Shown: positions 24,508 through 32,931 of the stretch, piece after piece
Numbering within the stretch: the first letter of the stretch is position 1
Layout: each line of letters begins with the position of its first letter
Assembly: GCA_964473155.1 (NCBI GenBank)
Contig: CAYYNT010000043.1
Span: forward strand, 1 to 38,825
Length of the DNA: 38,825 nt
Source: JAJFUG01 sp964473155
GTDB lineage: Bacteria; Gemmatimonadota; Glassbacteria; GWA2-58-10
Direction: 5' to 3'
Translations under genes and position numbers: made by a program
Notes under the pieces: generated by a model
The model's input: the letters and a program-made list of their open reading frames with translations, nothing else
What the model was told of the DNA's origin: nothing
Databases searched by the model: none

Positions 24508-24703
24508 GTAAAAACCGGGCTGGATCTGTCGCGGATGCCTGGCGCAACGAGGCTTAAAATAATCCACCGAACTCTCCACTATTTACGGGGTATTTATTCA
24601 GGAACGGGGCGAGCTTTCTGAGTCAGAATTCTGAAACATATCCGCGGTCCGGTTGTAAATAAATGTAACTGCCCGGAACGATCCGGCGAGACAGACTTAA
24701 TTA

Positions 24704-24731
24704 TTGACTTTTGATGAATCTCTGATAATTG
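24704..24731 (+). promoter_or_regulatory. Weak promoter candidate for the GWxTD gene
   Basis: TTGACT (24704-24709) is a good -35 hexamer, but the best -10 at normal spacing, TAATTG (24726-24731, 16-base spacer), is poor. It lies about 90 bases upstream of the ATG at 24822. Confidence 0.35.
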
Positions 24732-24821
24732 TTTATCACCTGCCGGTCCGTGTCCGGTCCTCCCTCCGGCACGGTAGAAATGCCAAAGGTCCACTCATTT
24801 TTTGGCGACAAGGAGTTCCAG

Positions 24822-27155
24822 ATGGTTCGACACCTTCGGTTGTTCCTGATTCTTCTCCTCGTTGGGCTTTCCGCTCCGCTGGCCGCACAGACAGCGGCGC
24901 CGGATGCGGAAGCGCAGGGTAAAATCGAGCAGGCAAGGCGGATGGTCCTGAGCGCCAATTTCTCAGGGGCCAAAGCTCTTGCCGAGGGAATTCTGGCAAA
25001 GGATTCCCGGAACGGGGAGGCTAATTTCCTGATAGGCCTGTCGATGTTAGGCGAGGATTCCAAGAGAGACAACCGCCCCAAGGCCGGGGAATATTTTGTT
25101 AAAGCCGCGCAGGCCGGCTACCATGTGCCTTTCGGATCATGGGAAAAATGCCCGGTGAACGAAAGCGCTTTCATCTCGGCCAACTGGGAACCAGTTGAGG
25201 ATATCCTTAAGGAAAACGACCCGCAGAAACTGGAAACCGCCATCCATCTGCTGGAAAACATCGTCACGGTCAATCACAAGGAGCACGACGCCAGCGAGCA
25301 CCTGGGCAAGCTTTTCATCCAGACCGGTCAGAGCCGCCGCGCCATGGAGCTTTTCCAGCGCCTGCTCGAGGCCAGTCCCGGCGAGAGCGAATCGATCTAT
25401 AGTCTGGGTCTCGGATTCTTCGATATCTACAACCGCGAGATAGCCGAGTCGATCCTGGCCGACCTGTCCAGCGAAGGCCCCGAGAGCCTGACCTCGCTGA
25501 TGAAGCTGCTTATGTCCAGGGCTTTCTTCGTCCTCGGTGACAACCGTATCGCCAGCGTCTATTACTTTCAGGCCATGGACGATCTGAACGAGATTTCGGC
25601 GCGCGAGTTCTACCGTGACAATATCGACATAATCCTGGACAAGGAAAAATCCGAGTACGAGCGTTGCCGCACGGTGGACCAGAAGAAGGCTTTCTTCCGC
25701 AAGTTCTGGAAGAGCCGCGACCCCTCGCCCACCACCGAGTATAACGAGCGTCTGGTGGAGCATTACCGCCGCCTGAATTATTCCAAGCAGCATTTCTACA
25801 TCCGCCAGACCAAGGGTTACGATGACCGCGGCCGCATCTACATCAAGCACGGCGAGCCGGACCAGAAAGCGGTGCTGTACGGCAACTTCGGCCTGCGCGA
25901 CAGCGAGACCTGGCTCTACCGCCGCAAGCCGGATGATTTCATCTTCCATTTCGTCAAGCGCACCGGCTCGTTCCTTATCACGCCGCGGCTGATGGATGCG
26001 GTTATCGGCAGCGGGTACGGCGAGGACTACACCACCGTCCCGAACCAGGAGAACCCGGACCAGTCCACGCTGGTGAGCGCGGCCGGCCTGCAGTCGAATT
26101 TCAAGGAACTGCTGCTCAACCGGGCCGAGATCGCACCGCTGTATTTCCAGATGGCCTCGGAACGGGCCGATTTCAACGACCCGGAATACGTGATGCGGGA
26201 GATGGAAACGAATTTCGCCATGGAAGAGAACAAGCTGATCATGCCGGGCATGACCGTGGGCGAGAACACCGAGACCTACAAGCCGGACATGGGCGCCCAG
26301 CCGCTGGACTATTACTATTACACGGCTGATTTCATGGCGATGAACGCCAACAGCAATGTCAACATCTTTTACGGCCTGCCCCTGTCCACGCTCGATTTCA
26401 AGCGCGATATCCTGGGCGTGCGGGTCAACTATGAGAGCACGTTCGCCGTGTTCGACCAGGAGTGGAACGAGGTCAAGCGGGTCTACAACCAGCGCAGCTA
26501 CCAGCTCAAGCAGGAGCCGGACCGCAACAACAAGGGCCTTCTGCTGGTTGACAAGCAGACCCTGAACCTGCCTCCGGGCCAGTACCATTATTCGGTGAGC
26601 GTGCGCGACCTGGGCTCGAACCACCTGGGGATCTACAAGGGCGAGCTGGAAGTGACGCACTACAAACCGGATGATTTCAGCGTGAGCCAGATCGTGCTTG
26701 CCTCCAGCGTCAACCCGCACGAGGGGACCCGTCCGGGCAAGTTCACTCGCGGGCGGCTGGATGTGATGCCGCTGCCGTCGCGCACCTTCCTGGGCAACCA
26801 GCCGGCGTTCGTGTACTACGAGATATACAACCTGGCCAAGGGCGCGGACGGCAAGAAGCACTACAAGGTGGATTTCACTATCGAGGCGGACAAGCTGGAC
26901 CGCAACATCGCCTCGAAGATAGTCGCCTCATTTGGCGGGCTGGTGGGCAAGAAAGAGGACAAGGGCAAGATCACCCTGACATTCGACAAGGAAGGCGACG
27001 CGGAGAGCATAGTCGAGGCCGAGTATGTCTCGATCGATATCAGCGATTCGCCTCCCGGGCGCTACACCTTGAACATTCTGGTTACGGATGCGGTTTCGGG
27101 CAAGGTAATCACCCGCACCAACGAGTTCTCGGTAGTCAAGGCGCCGAAACAGTAA
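24822..27155 (+). CDS. Secreted GWxTD-domain protein with N-terminal TPR-like region
   Basis: The protein has 777 residues from the ATG at 24822, which follows AAGGAG at 7 bases. A Sec signal spans 1-22 (LILLLVGLSAPLAAQ). A helical TPR-like region (~28-250) contains repeats such as GQSRRAMELFQRLLEASPGE. The GWxTD domain (~280-420) shows FWKSRDPSPTTEYNERLVEHYRRL and GYDDRGRIYIKHGEPD at G332, where the namesake GWxTDRG reads GYDDRG. The rest is a beta-rich C-terminal half (~510-777). GWxTD proteins occur in Gemmatimonadota, Zixibacteria and related FCB lineages. Their role is unknown, and a periplasmic or outer-membrane place is inferred. A strong terminator follows. Confidence 0.82.
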   Translation: MVRHLRLFLILLLVGLSAPLAAQTAAPDAEAQGKIEQARRMVLSANFSGAKALAEGILAKDSRNGEANFLIGLSMLGEDSKRDNRPKAGEYFVKAAQAGYHVPFGSWEKCPVNESAFISANWEPVEDILKENDPQKLETAIHLLENIVTVNHKEHDASEHLGKLFIQTGQSRRAMELFQRLLEASPGESESIYSLGLGFFDIYNREIAESILADLSSEGPESLTSLMKLLMSRAFFVLGDNRIASVYYFQAMDDLNEISAREFYRDNIDIILDKEKSEYERCRTVDQKKAFFRKFWKSRDPSPTTEYNERLVEHYRRLNYSKQHFYIRQTKGYDDRGRIYIKHGEPDQKAVLYGNFGLRDSETWLYRRKPDDFIFHFVKRTGSFLITPRLMDAVIGSGYGEDYTTVPNQENPDQSTLVSAAGLQSNFKELLLNRAEIAPLYFQMASERADFNDPEYVMREMETNFAMEENKLIMPGMTVGENTETYKPDMGAQPLDYYYYTADFMAMNANSNVNIFYGLPLSTLDFKRDILGVRVNYESTFAVFDQEWNEVKRVYNQRSYQLKQEPDRNNKGLLLVDKQTLNLPPGQYHYSVSVRDLGSNHLGIYKGELEVTHYKPDDFSVSQIVLASSVNPHEGTRPGKFTRGRLDVMPLPSRTFLGNQPAFVYYEIYNLAKGADGKKHYKVDFTIEADKLDRNIASKIVASFGGLVGKKEDKGKITLTFDKEGDAESIVEAEYVSIDISDSPPGRYTLNILVTDAVSGKVITRTNEFSVVKAPKQ

Positions 27156-27184
27156 ACCCCGCCGGTTCAGCCGGTGGCATGCAG

Positions 27185-27225
27185 CAGAGGGCGGTCCGGA
27201 TTCGTTCGGGCCGCCCTCTGTTTTT
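27185..27225 (+). terminator. Rho-independent terminator after the GWxTD gene
   Basis: CAGAGGGCGG (27185-27194) pairs perfectly with CCGCCCTCTG (27211-27220), and TTTTTG follows directly. The loop is 16 bases. It lies 30 bases past the stop codon. A weak T-rich context on the other strand makes it mainly a plus-strand stop. It separates the GC-rich chromosome from the AT-rich cassette. Confidence 0.9.
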
Positions 27226-27278
27226 GTGCCACATGAATGCTTAAGGAGTTGAATGGGAAAAGTTTGCAGATGTTAAAA

Positions 27279-27908
27279 TCAATTTGAAGAACTCTTTGCT
27301 TTCTCTCCCTTGAATGAAACGCTGAAAAAAGCTGCCTTTTTCTGTATGAACTCTGTAAAAGGATCCATGTTGAGGACTCGCCAGTTGTGATCTATTTTCA
27401 ACAATTCCAGAGTGATGGGCTGGTACTTGAGAAGATGTTCCTTATCCTTTGCGCTTGTTTTCTCCCGCGTATTAAAGGGCAGGCTGAGATAATAAGTTGA
27501 ATCTTCTCCGGCAAAAGCGAAGCCGGCTTCAAGTTCCACAAGCGCAGTGTTCTGATCAGGAGATATATCGATCTTTTTCAACCGGAGAGAAAAATCCCCC
27601 GTGTTTTTCAAAAGAGGGAATTCGGCTTTTAAACTACGGTTCTGAACACTTGTATTAAGGAGGTCGAAGTTCCTGTTAACATTACTCAACGACGCTTCCA
27701 TATTCATGGAGCTTTTCGTTGAGTCATAACATATTGTCGAGGCTATCCAATCCGGACGTTGCTGCTGAACTCCTCGCTCTATTTTATCCAGAATCAGCGA
27801 AATCTGGCGGATATCCTCCTTTTCCGCATTCCTGGAAATTTGAGCATCAGTATTGCCGCAAATGCCGGAAGTCCAAAATAATAGTATGGGGACAATATAC
27901 TTATACAT
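27279..27908 (-). CDS. Secreted protein of unknown function (possible NTF2-like fold)
   Basis: The 209-residue protein has a Sec signal (MYKYIVPILLFWTSGICGN, cleavage near residues 18-22). A helical stretch (~28-55) is followed by beta-rich sequence with DISPDQNTALVELEAGFAF and DHNWRVLNMDPFTEF. Helix-first layout with curved strands and a WRVxxMDP ending recalls NTF2/SnoaL-like proteins, but only loosely. The ATG follows CAGGAGA at 9 bases. It is the last gene of the AT-rich cassette, 36 bases after the large surface protein, and is co-oriented with it. Confidence 0.55.
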   Translation of the reverse strand: MYKYIVPILLFWTSGICGNTDAQISRNAEKEDIRQISLILDKIERGVQQQRPDWIASTICYDSTKSSMNMEASLSNVNRNFDLLNTSVQNRSLKAEFPLLKNTGDFSLRLKKIDISPDQNTALVELEAGFAFAGEDSTYYLSLPFNTREKTSAKDKEHLLKYQPITLELLKIDHNWRVLNMDPFTEFIQKKAAFFSVSFKGEKAKSSSN

Positions 27909-27944
27909 TTTCGTTCTCTCCTGATATATGATAGAAGAAACTAT

Positions 27945-30900
27945 CTATTTAAGAATGACCATTTTGCGAGTTGCAGTGAATTCACCGGCAGTCAGGCGAT
28001 ACAGGTACACTCCTGATGGCACGCGCTGCCCACTCTCATCATGCCCATCCCAGAAAACTGTATGCACACCGGCGCTACGGGATTCTCCGCTGACCAGGGA
28101 TTTGACCAACTGCCCACGGATATTGAAAATCTTCAGTTCGACATCGACAGTTTTGCTTTCCGGTATGTCGTAACGGATAGTTGTGGAAGGATTGAAAGGG
28201 TTAGGATTGTTCTGAGCCAGAGAAAACACCTTTGGCAAAGAAACAGGTTGGTTGAGTATTGACTTGTCTTGCTGATTTTCTGCCGCTGCGGCTAAATAAG
28301 ACCCGCTTCGTTCACTTATCGATACATAGTCAATATCATACGTTCCTGAGTGCAAACCATCCACGAAAGGGTCACCTAACTGCAACTTGGGTGGATAGTA
28401 AGAATAATAAGTCTTAGTTGTTTTAGGCGTTTCCATGTCGCCAATAAATATCTTCACTATTTCGCCTTCCCACTCGATCCTGTATGTGACCCAGTCCTGG
28501 GGATTGACGAAGTCAAAGAACCACTGGTTAGTTATGTCGTAAGTATACATCCGGCCGCCGCCGTCCGTGCTGATCTGCATCCCATGTGTATTGCCGGTGT
28601 AAGGAGTATTATTGGTCAAGTTGACAAGAAAATAGTATTGGCTTGGATTGGTATAACGCGCCCGCCATTCTATTCTCCAGGGATAACTACCAGAAATCAA
28701 ACCCGAAAGACTATGCCAGGAAACTCCCCCATTATTTGTGGCTTTGGAAATACGCTGAGCATAACCGCCAGTGCCGTTACTGATAATCGAGCGAGAGGCT
28801 GAACCATAATACTGCCAGCCTTGATGGTCCAGCGTATCGAATTCTTCTCTGTGAACTTCCACCCAGCCGTCTGGTGGAGCGTAAGATACGTTTACCGTGC
28901 AAGCATTATGGTTTTCGTTGGCTATACCATCGCTGACGGCAACTGTTATTGGATATATCCCGGAAGTAAGATAGGTATGTTGTACAATACCCAATCCCTG
29001 ATTACTCAAGGGTGTGTTATCTCCGAAATTCCAAAGGAATGAAAGTGAACCGCTGTCTGGATCGAACGTATTGTTCACCAGTTCTATGGGACAAGGGACT
29101 ACACATACAGGAGGCGGTCCAGGATAGTTAATGTTATATGAGAATTGGGGGGAGACGTTTTTTGTAACACTTCTTTCGACAACGCTGCTCATACCGTTAA
29201 CAACAGCGTGAATCCTGAAATAGTATTGTCCCTGGTGCTGTTGTTGTGTAAACGTATAAGGAACGGTAAGTGACTGACCCTCGGCAAGCCAGTTTATGGT
29301 GCTGTCCTTGCATACAACCGAGAAATTCGGGTTCATTGCTGTCTTAAGGCGCACATCGATTCGACAGCTTATGTTTGTCCGGAAAGTGACTGATGCATTC
29401 AGGCCGTTGATTGCTACATTTTCCACATACACGGCGAGTTGGGACGGCGGAGGGTATAAAGCAGTCACCGTGTCCACGTCCATCACACCGGTATCCGTAT
29501 CCGATGCGGTTTCGGCCGTAACATGGGAGCTGTCAGCCAAGGCCTGGTTTTCTGTATGGATAAGCTGATTGTCATAATAGAATTTGGTCTGCCCTGATTC
29601 CCATTGAACCTTGTACAAGTGGTGGTTGTTATCCGGTGCGATTCCGTCATGCCGTGTTCCGTAGGCCTGTCCGTTTTTAATTACATATGTATGGAGGAGA
29701 GTCCGCTGCGTATAGAAGGCCACGTGATTATTGCTGCTCTTTTCACGTAAATACAATCCGTGCCACTGATACCCCGTTTCGTGGACATGCTTTTGACGTG
29801 CTTCGTAGACTACAGATGAAGTGCTGGAAGGTATAAAAGTAGTGTCGCTTTTTATCCCTGATCCCAGGTTGATGTGGGCTTCGCCGTTGCTTTCAGTAAC
29901 ATTCTGCGATCCGGTCAAATTCCACTTGTAGAGGTCCAACGATGCATCATCGAATGAATCAAAGAAAAAAACTGCTGGATATCTTTTTATAATTGTTTCT
30001 GCTAAATATGGTGCAGTAGGGTAATCATACATTATCACGCGGTCAGAGTTAAACACGTCCTGCTTTGTAAGTATAAATTGACTGGAAGCCGCATCGAAAG
30101 GTTGTGCACTGACGAATTCGTATTGATTGTAAAAAGTATCCGCAAATTGAGTTAATATTGGGAAAAGCTCACCCAAAGATAATCCTTCTTCGTCCCTGGA
30201 CAATTTAAGACTGCTTTTTGAAAGAGACACTGGTTCATTAAAGTAGAGTTTCGCACTGTAAGGAGATGTGGATATTACGCTATCAAGAACAGGCATGGAA
30301 GGAGGATTAACAAGATTCCATAAATCAAAATTGCGCGTTATCGTCTGATATGGTTCTCCCGGTGAAGTATATATGTATCCCGTTACCAAATACTGTGTTT
30401 GTGAATTGGTCGGTGGGGGAGTATAATCCCACAATCTAAGCAAAGTTGTTCCTTTTTTTATACGGCCGTAAGTTATTTTTTGAACTATTTGGTTCGTTAT
30501 TCCGTTCGATATTATTGCATAACAATAAGCATCTCTTTCGTTTATTGTGAGGTTGATTGTTTGAATTTTATTTGTTTCAACTGGATTCGGATATGGAATG
30601 GTAAAAGTTCCTGTGGTATGGTTGCCACTATCACCGTAATTTGCATCATTTTGATAAATTCCTTTAATATCGGCTATTACATTCATTGGATATCCATAGT
30701 AGTAAGAAAAGTCGAACCATAATCCGCTGGTGCTTGTAAACTTACCTTGGCTCATATACGATGAAGCACTTGGGAAATCTTTGCCATCCCAAATGTTTAC
30801 GTATTTATTAATTGAATTGTCGTAAATATATTTATCAATGAAAGGACTTAAAGCAAAAGCGTAGCTTCCTATGTTTTGCAAATGGTCTTGGTAGTTATTT

Positions 30901-31502
30901 ACGTCTACACTATAATTTTCTGAGCACTCTCCACAAACGCCAAAAAAAACTCCATCACAGTGATCATCAGTTAAATACAACCCATGTTTAGCATCCTGCA
31001 CAAAAAACATTGGGATTGTATCTGGAAAACTCATCGCAGCACAATAATCGTATTCACATCCTGTTCCATAATGAGCAAGACTCCTTCTTCCAATAATCGC
31101 CCAAGCCGCAGTGTCAAAAAACGCATTGTCATCTGAGTAATTGGATTTTTTTCTAAGCATTATTTGACAAAACTCAGGATCTCCCATGTGATTTGTTATC
31201 CCACCTATTGTGCCTTTATCTTCAGTAAAGCAAATTCCATAAGAGATTACAAGTATTAGTCTCTCTTCAGTATCGACATACGAATCTACGCTAAAAGGTA
31301 TATTATAACCAACTACCGGATAAAAGAACTGAGTATCACTAGTATGCATGCGCAAAACAGGTGAATATTTCTTGGCCAGCTTCAATTCCAGCATATCTGG
31401 AACATAATCATTATCGCCATCGAATGGATCGTTTATCACTTCAGCTATGCATACTACATGAAAAGCAAATAGAAATAACATGCATCCAATTATCTTGTTC
31501 AT
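27945..31502 (-). CDS. Large secreted multidomain protein with PKD and sorting domains
   Basis: The protein has 1185 residues from the ATG at 31502, chosen because GGAGAG precedes it at 4 bases and the signal (NKIIGCMLFLFAFHVVCIAE) then starts cleanly. Two ATGs lie at 31514 and 31505. The N-terminal domain (~20-330) contains YSPVLRMHTSDTQFFYPVVGY and HMGDPEFCQIMLR, faintly like Vps62/NPP1-type H-x-GD-x-E folds. Two laminin-G/concanavalin-like segments (~512-674 and ~882-1064) flank a PKD domain (~795-868, LWNFGDN ... HTYLTSGIYPITV). The final ~90 residues are a FlgD-like sorting domain ending ATRKMVILK. It is likely a surface or exported binding or degradative protein. Base composition is far more AT-rich than the flanks. 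Confidence 0.75.
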   Translation of the reverse strand: MNKIIGCMLFLFAFHVVCIAEVINDPFDGDNDYVPDMLELKLAKKYSPVLRMHTSDTQFFYPVVGYNIPFSVDSYVDTEERLILVISYGICFTEDKGTIGGITNHMGDPEFCQIMLRKKSNYSDDNAFFDTAAWAIIGRRSLAHYGTGCEYDYCAAMSFPDTIPMFFVQDAKHGLYLTDDHCDGVFFGVCGECSENYSVDVNNYQDHLQNIGSYAFALSPFIDKYIYDNSINKYVNIWDGKDFPSASSYMSQGKFTSTSGLWFDFSYYYGYPMNVIADIKGIYQNDANYGDSGNHTTGTFTIPYPNPVETNKIQTINLTINERDAYCYAIISNGITNQIVQKITYGRIKKGTTLLRLWDYTPPPTNSQTQYLVTGYIYTSPGEPYQTITRNFDLWNLVNPPSMPVLDSVISTSPYSAKLYFNEPVSLSKSSLKLSRDEEGLSLGELFPILTQFADTFYNQYEFVSAQPFDAASSQFILTKQDVFNSDRVIMYDYPTAPYLAETIIKRYPAVFFFDSFDDASLDLYKWNLTGSQNVTESNGEAHINLGSGIKSDTTFIPSSTSSVVYEARQKHVHETGYQWHGLYLREKSSNNHVAFYTQRTLLHTYVIKNGQAYGTRHDGIAPDNNHHLYKVQWESGQTKFYYDNQLIHTENQALADSSHVTAETASDTDTGVMDVDTVTALYPPPSQLAVYVENVAINGLNASVTFRTNISCRIDVRLKTAMNPNFSVVCKDSTINWLAEGQSLTVPYTFTQQQHQGQYYFRIHAVVNGMSSVVERSVTKNVSPQFSYNINYPGPPPVCVVPCPIELVNNTFDPDSGSLSFLWNFGDNTPLSNQGLGIVQHTYLTSGIYPITVAVSDGIANENHNACTVNVSYAPPDGWVEVHREEFDTLDHQGWQYYGSASRSIISNGTGGYAQRISKATNNGGVSWHSLSGLISGSYPWRIEWRARYTNPSQYYFLVNLTNNTPYTGNTHGMQISTDGGGRMYTYDITNQWFFDFVNPQDWVTYRIEWEGEIVKIFIGDMETPKTTKTYYSYYPPKLQLGDPFVDGLHSGTYDIDYVSISERSGSYLAAAAENQQDKSILNQPVSLPKVFSLAQNNPNPFNPSTTIRYDIPESKTVDVELKIFNIRGQLVKSLVSGESRSAGVHTVFWDGHDESGQRVPSGVYLYRLTAGEFTATRKMVILK

Positions 31503-31559
31503 CATACTCTCCATGGTTAAATATTATCGTTATGATGAGTGCTTGGTGGATAATCAATA

Positions 31560-31925
31560 TTAGCTGGTTGGTTGTGTCAACAGTACGACAACCAATAATA
31601 TTCCCAATGATATTATAATATGCATAAAAGCTTTTGAATTCTTTGGCTTGTTTAATATTATGGCCTTTTTAATGTCTAAAATGCTTATGTGGGCTATTTT
31701 CCCATCATTGCATTCAACTACTATTGTATCGTTTTTAACAAAATTAAATTTACAACTTAGTGTATCTCCGTTCTGCATAGTAATTCGTAGTTTATTTCCT
31801 AATATATTTTCAAACATGTGGGAAGGGTATTTATTGATTTGATTTGTGGTGTTGGTGCTATCATTAATAGCAAAACAATTGAAAGGAATAAAAATAATAC
31901 AAATCAATCCAAATAATTGTCGCAC
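31560..31925 (-). CDS. Small membrane-anchored protein with Sm/SH3-like beta core, copy B
   Basis: The 121-residue protein starts at a GTG (31925) preceded by GGAGGG. A signal peptide (RQLFGLICIIFIPFNCFA) is followed by a short linker. A small beta region carries NKLRITMQNGDTLSCKFNFV, KNDTIVVECNDGK and ISILDIKKAIIL. A C-terminal membrane helix (~97-117, IIISLGILLVVVLL) closes it. Layout and motif order match the neighbour at 31967. Such G-D-T-L plus I-x-x-x-D-I-K patterns occur in small SH3/Sm-like domains. Function is unknown. Confidence 0.5.
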   Translation of the reverse strand: MRQLFGLICIIFIPFNCFAINDSTNTTNQINKYPSHMFENILGNKLRITMQNGDTLSCKFNFVKNDTIVVECNDGKIAHISILDIKKAIILNKPKNSKAFMHIIISLGILLVVVLLTQPTS

Positions 31926-31966
31926 GTTCCCTCCAATGCATATTAAGTATTGAAAAAGTTGCTAAA

Positions 31967-32383
31967 CTAATTTTCAATGGCGGAAATATATAAACAAACT
32001 GCAGCAATGGCACCTAAATATATTATGTATGCACGCTTTTTTGAATTATTCTCTTTTGCGATTTGTATGTCTTTTATATTTTCCCATTTTATTACCCTTT
32101 GTCGTTTTCCATGGCTTGTTAAATAATCTACCTCCTGTATGCTAACACCTTCGTTCCTAATAATTATTTTACCGATCAAAGTTTTATTGTCAACCGTTGT
32201 GATGATGTATCTTTCGCTATTAAATACAGTTAGCCACTTGTTGTGCTGAAAAGTGATGTGTTTGTTGATTGAGCTTGTATCGGTAATTGTAACAGTGCTG
32301 AGAGTATCGCAACACAATAAAACATCTAATGAAAAAAACATAAATAGCGATAATGGCAAGATAATAAAAAAATGACTTCGCAT
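31967..32383 (-). CDS. Small membrane-anchored protein with Sm/SH3-like beta core, copy A
   Basis: The 138-residue protein has a signal peptide (SHFFIILPLSLFMFFSLDVLLCC) and a Ser/Thr-rich linker. A beta core shows YIITTVDNKTLIGKIIIRNE, GVSIQEVDYL and VIKWENIKDIQIA. A C-terminal membrane helix (~118-135) ends it. It parallels copy B at 31560 in architecture, so the two may be diverged duplicates. The ATG follows GAGGG at about 10 bases. It is the first gene of the AT-rich cassette and is preceded by 548 bases of noncoding sequence. Function is unknown. Confidence 0.5.
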   Translation of the reverse strand: MRSHFFIILPLSLFMFFSLDVLLCCDTLSTVTITDTSSINKHITFQHNKWLTVFNSERYIITTVDNKTLIGKIIIRNEGVSIQEVDYLTSHGKRQRVIKWENIKDIQIAKENNSKKRAYIIYLGAIAAVCLYISAIEN

Positions 32384-32819
32384 TATCTGTATCCCTCATG
32401 TTAGATTGTCATAATATTCTAATCCAGTGGTGTACAGTTAAAAAATGCGGGAAAACTTTTTTAATAGATTTGAATATCAAGACGCAGATCATTTAAAGAA
32501 AAAGTGGGTTAGCATGATTAAAAGGAATGCGGCATTCGTTCGAGTCATGAAATGGTATTCTCGATCTGTTTGCAAACGTTGAATAAATCAGTTGTTCACA
32601 AGTGTGCAAAAGCAAACCGAAAAAAGCAGTGATATGTTAGAGTCGCTTTTAATTGTACTCCAATGAGAAGACTGTTGTCAAGAGAAAAAATCCTGTTATT
32701 GCAAAATAAAAATGATAAAACCTTTGTATTGTTAAAAAAATAATCTACATAAACGTTTTAAATGTAAATATATGTAGACAAAAACGCGATAAAACAGTAT
32801 TAAAAAACATAAAAAAGGA

Positions 32820-32838
32820 CACGGCATGCCGTGCCCCT
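32820..32838. repeat. GTAGGGG-type palindrome, copy 3 (left end decayed)
   Basis: The core CACGGCATGCCGTG (32820-32833) is a perfect 14-base palindrome and is followed by CCCCTA. The matching left outer bases are decayed to AAAGGA. The inner arm equals that of the copy at 10067. It lies 32 bases before the next copy. Confidence 0.65.
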
Positions 32839-32869
32839 AAGCAAACGCTTACAGAGAAACAGGATACAC

Positions 32870-32898
32870 GTAGGGGAGGGTTTAAAACCCTCCCCTAC
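32870..32898. repeat. GTAGGGG-type palindrome, copy 4 (perfect)
   Basis: This 29-base inverted repeat has perfect 14-base arms, GTAGGGGAGGGTTT and AAACCCTCCCCTAC, around one A. It lies about 34 bases past the stop of the minus-strand aminotransferase gene. No U-tract follows, though the T-rich sequence further on could assist termination. Confidence 0.8.
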
Positions 32899-32931
32899 AA
32901 AAATAATAACTTGGTGGGATGAACCGAAAAA

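Larger units (their letters stand above)
24350..24821. other. Divergent intergenic region between ileS and the GWxTD gene
   Basis: The 472-base gap holds AT-rich sequence with promoters firing both ways. On the minus strand the ileS leader is about 120 bases and shows no T-box element (no AGGGTGGNACCGCG-like word). On the plus strand a weak promoter candidate precedes the GWxTD gene. No gene or repeat was found in it. Confidence 0.6.
32384..32931. other. AT-rich noncoding region with two palindromes
   Basis: The 548-base stretch between the cassette and the aspartate aminotransferase gene has poly-A and poly-T runs and no open frame of note. It would hold the cassette promoter on its left, though no convincing -35/-10 pair was found. 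At its right end lie a degraded and a perfect GTAGGGG-type palindrome (32820 and 32870). No RNA gene could be recognised. Confidence 0.7.

Noticed and set aside
24350..24547. N-terminal extension of IleRS from an ATG at 24547
   Set aside because: It would begin upstream of the best promoter (24479-24507), is Arg-rich and unlike any IleRS, and homologues begin at the FKEYDKGFSF-type motif.
25137..26861. Long open frame of about 574 codons on the minus strand inside the GWxTD gene
   Set aside because: It is antisense to a gene with a signal peptide, recognisable domain, ribosome site and terminator. The predicted protein is His/Val/Ala-rich without motifs, typical of a GC-rich shadow frame.
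32820..32898. CRISPR-like spacing of the two palindromes
   Set aside because: Only two units of different core sequence exist, with no spacers of even length and no cas genes.
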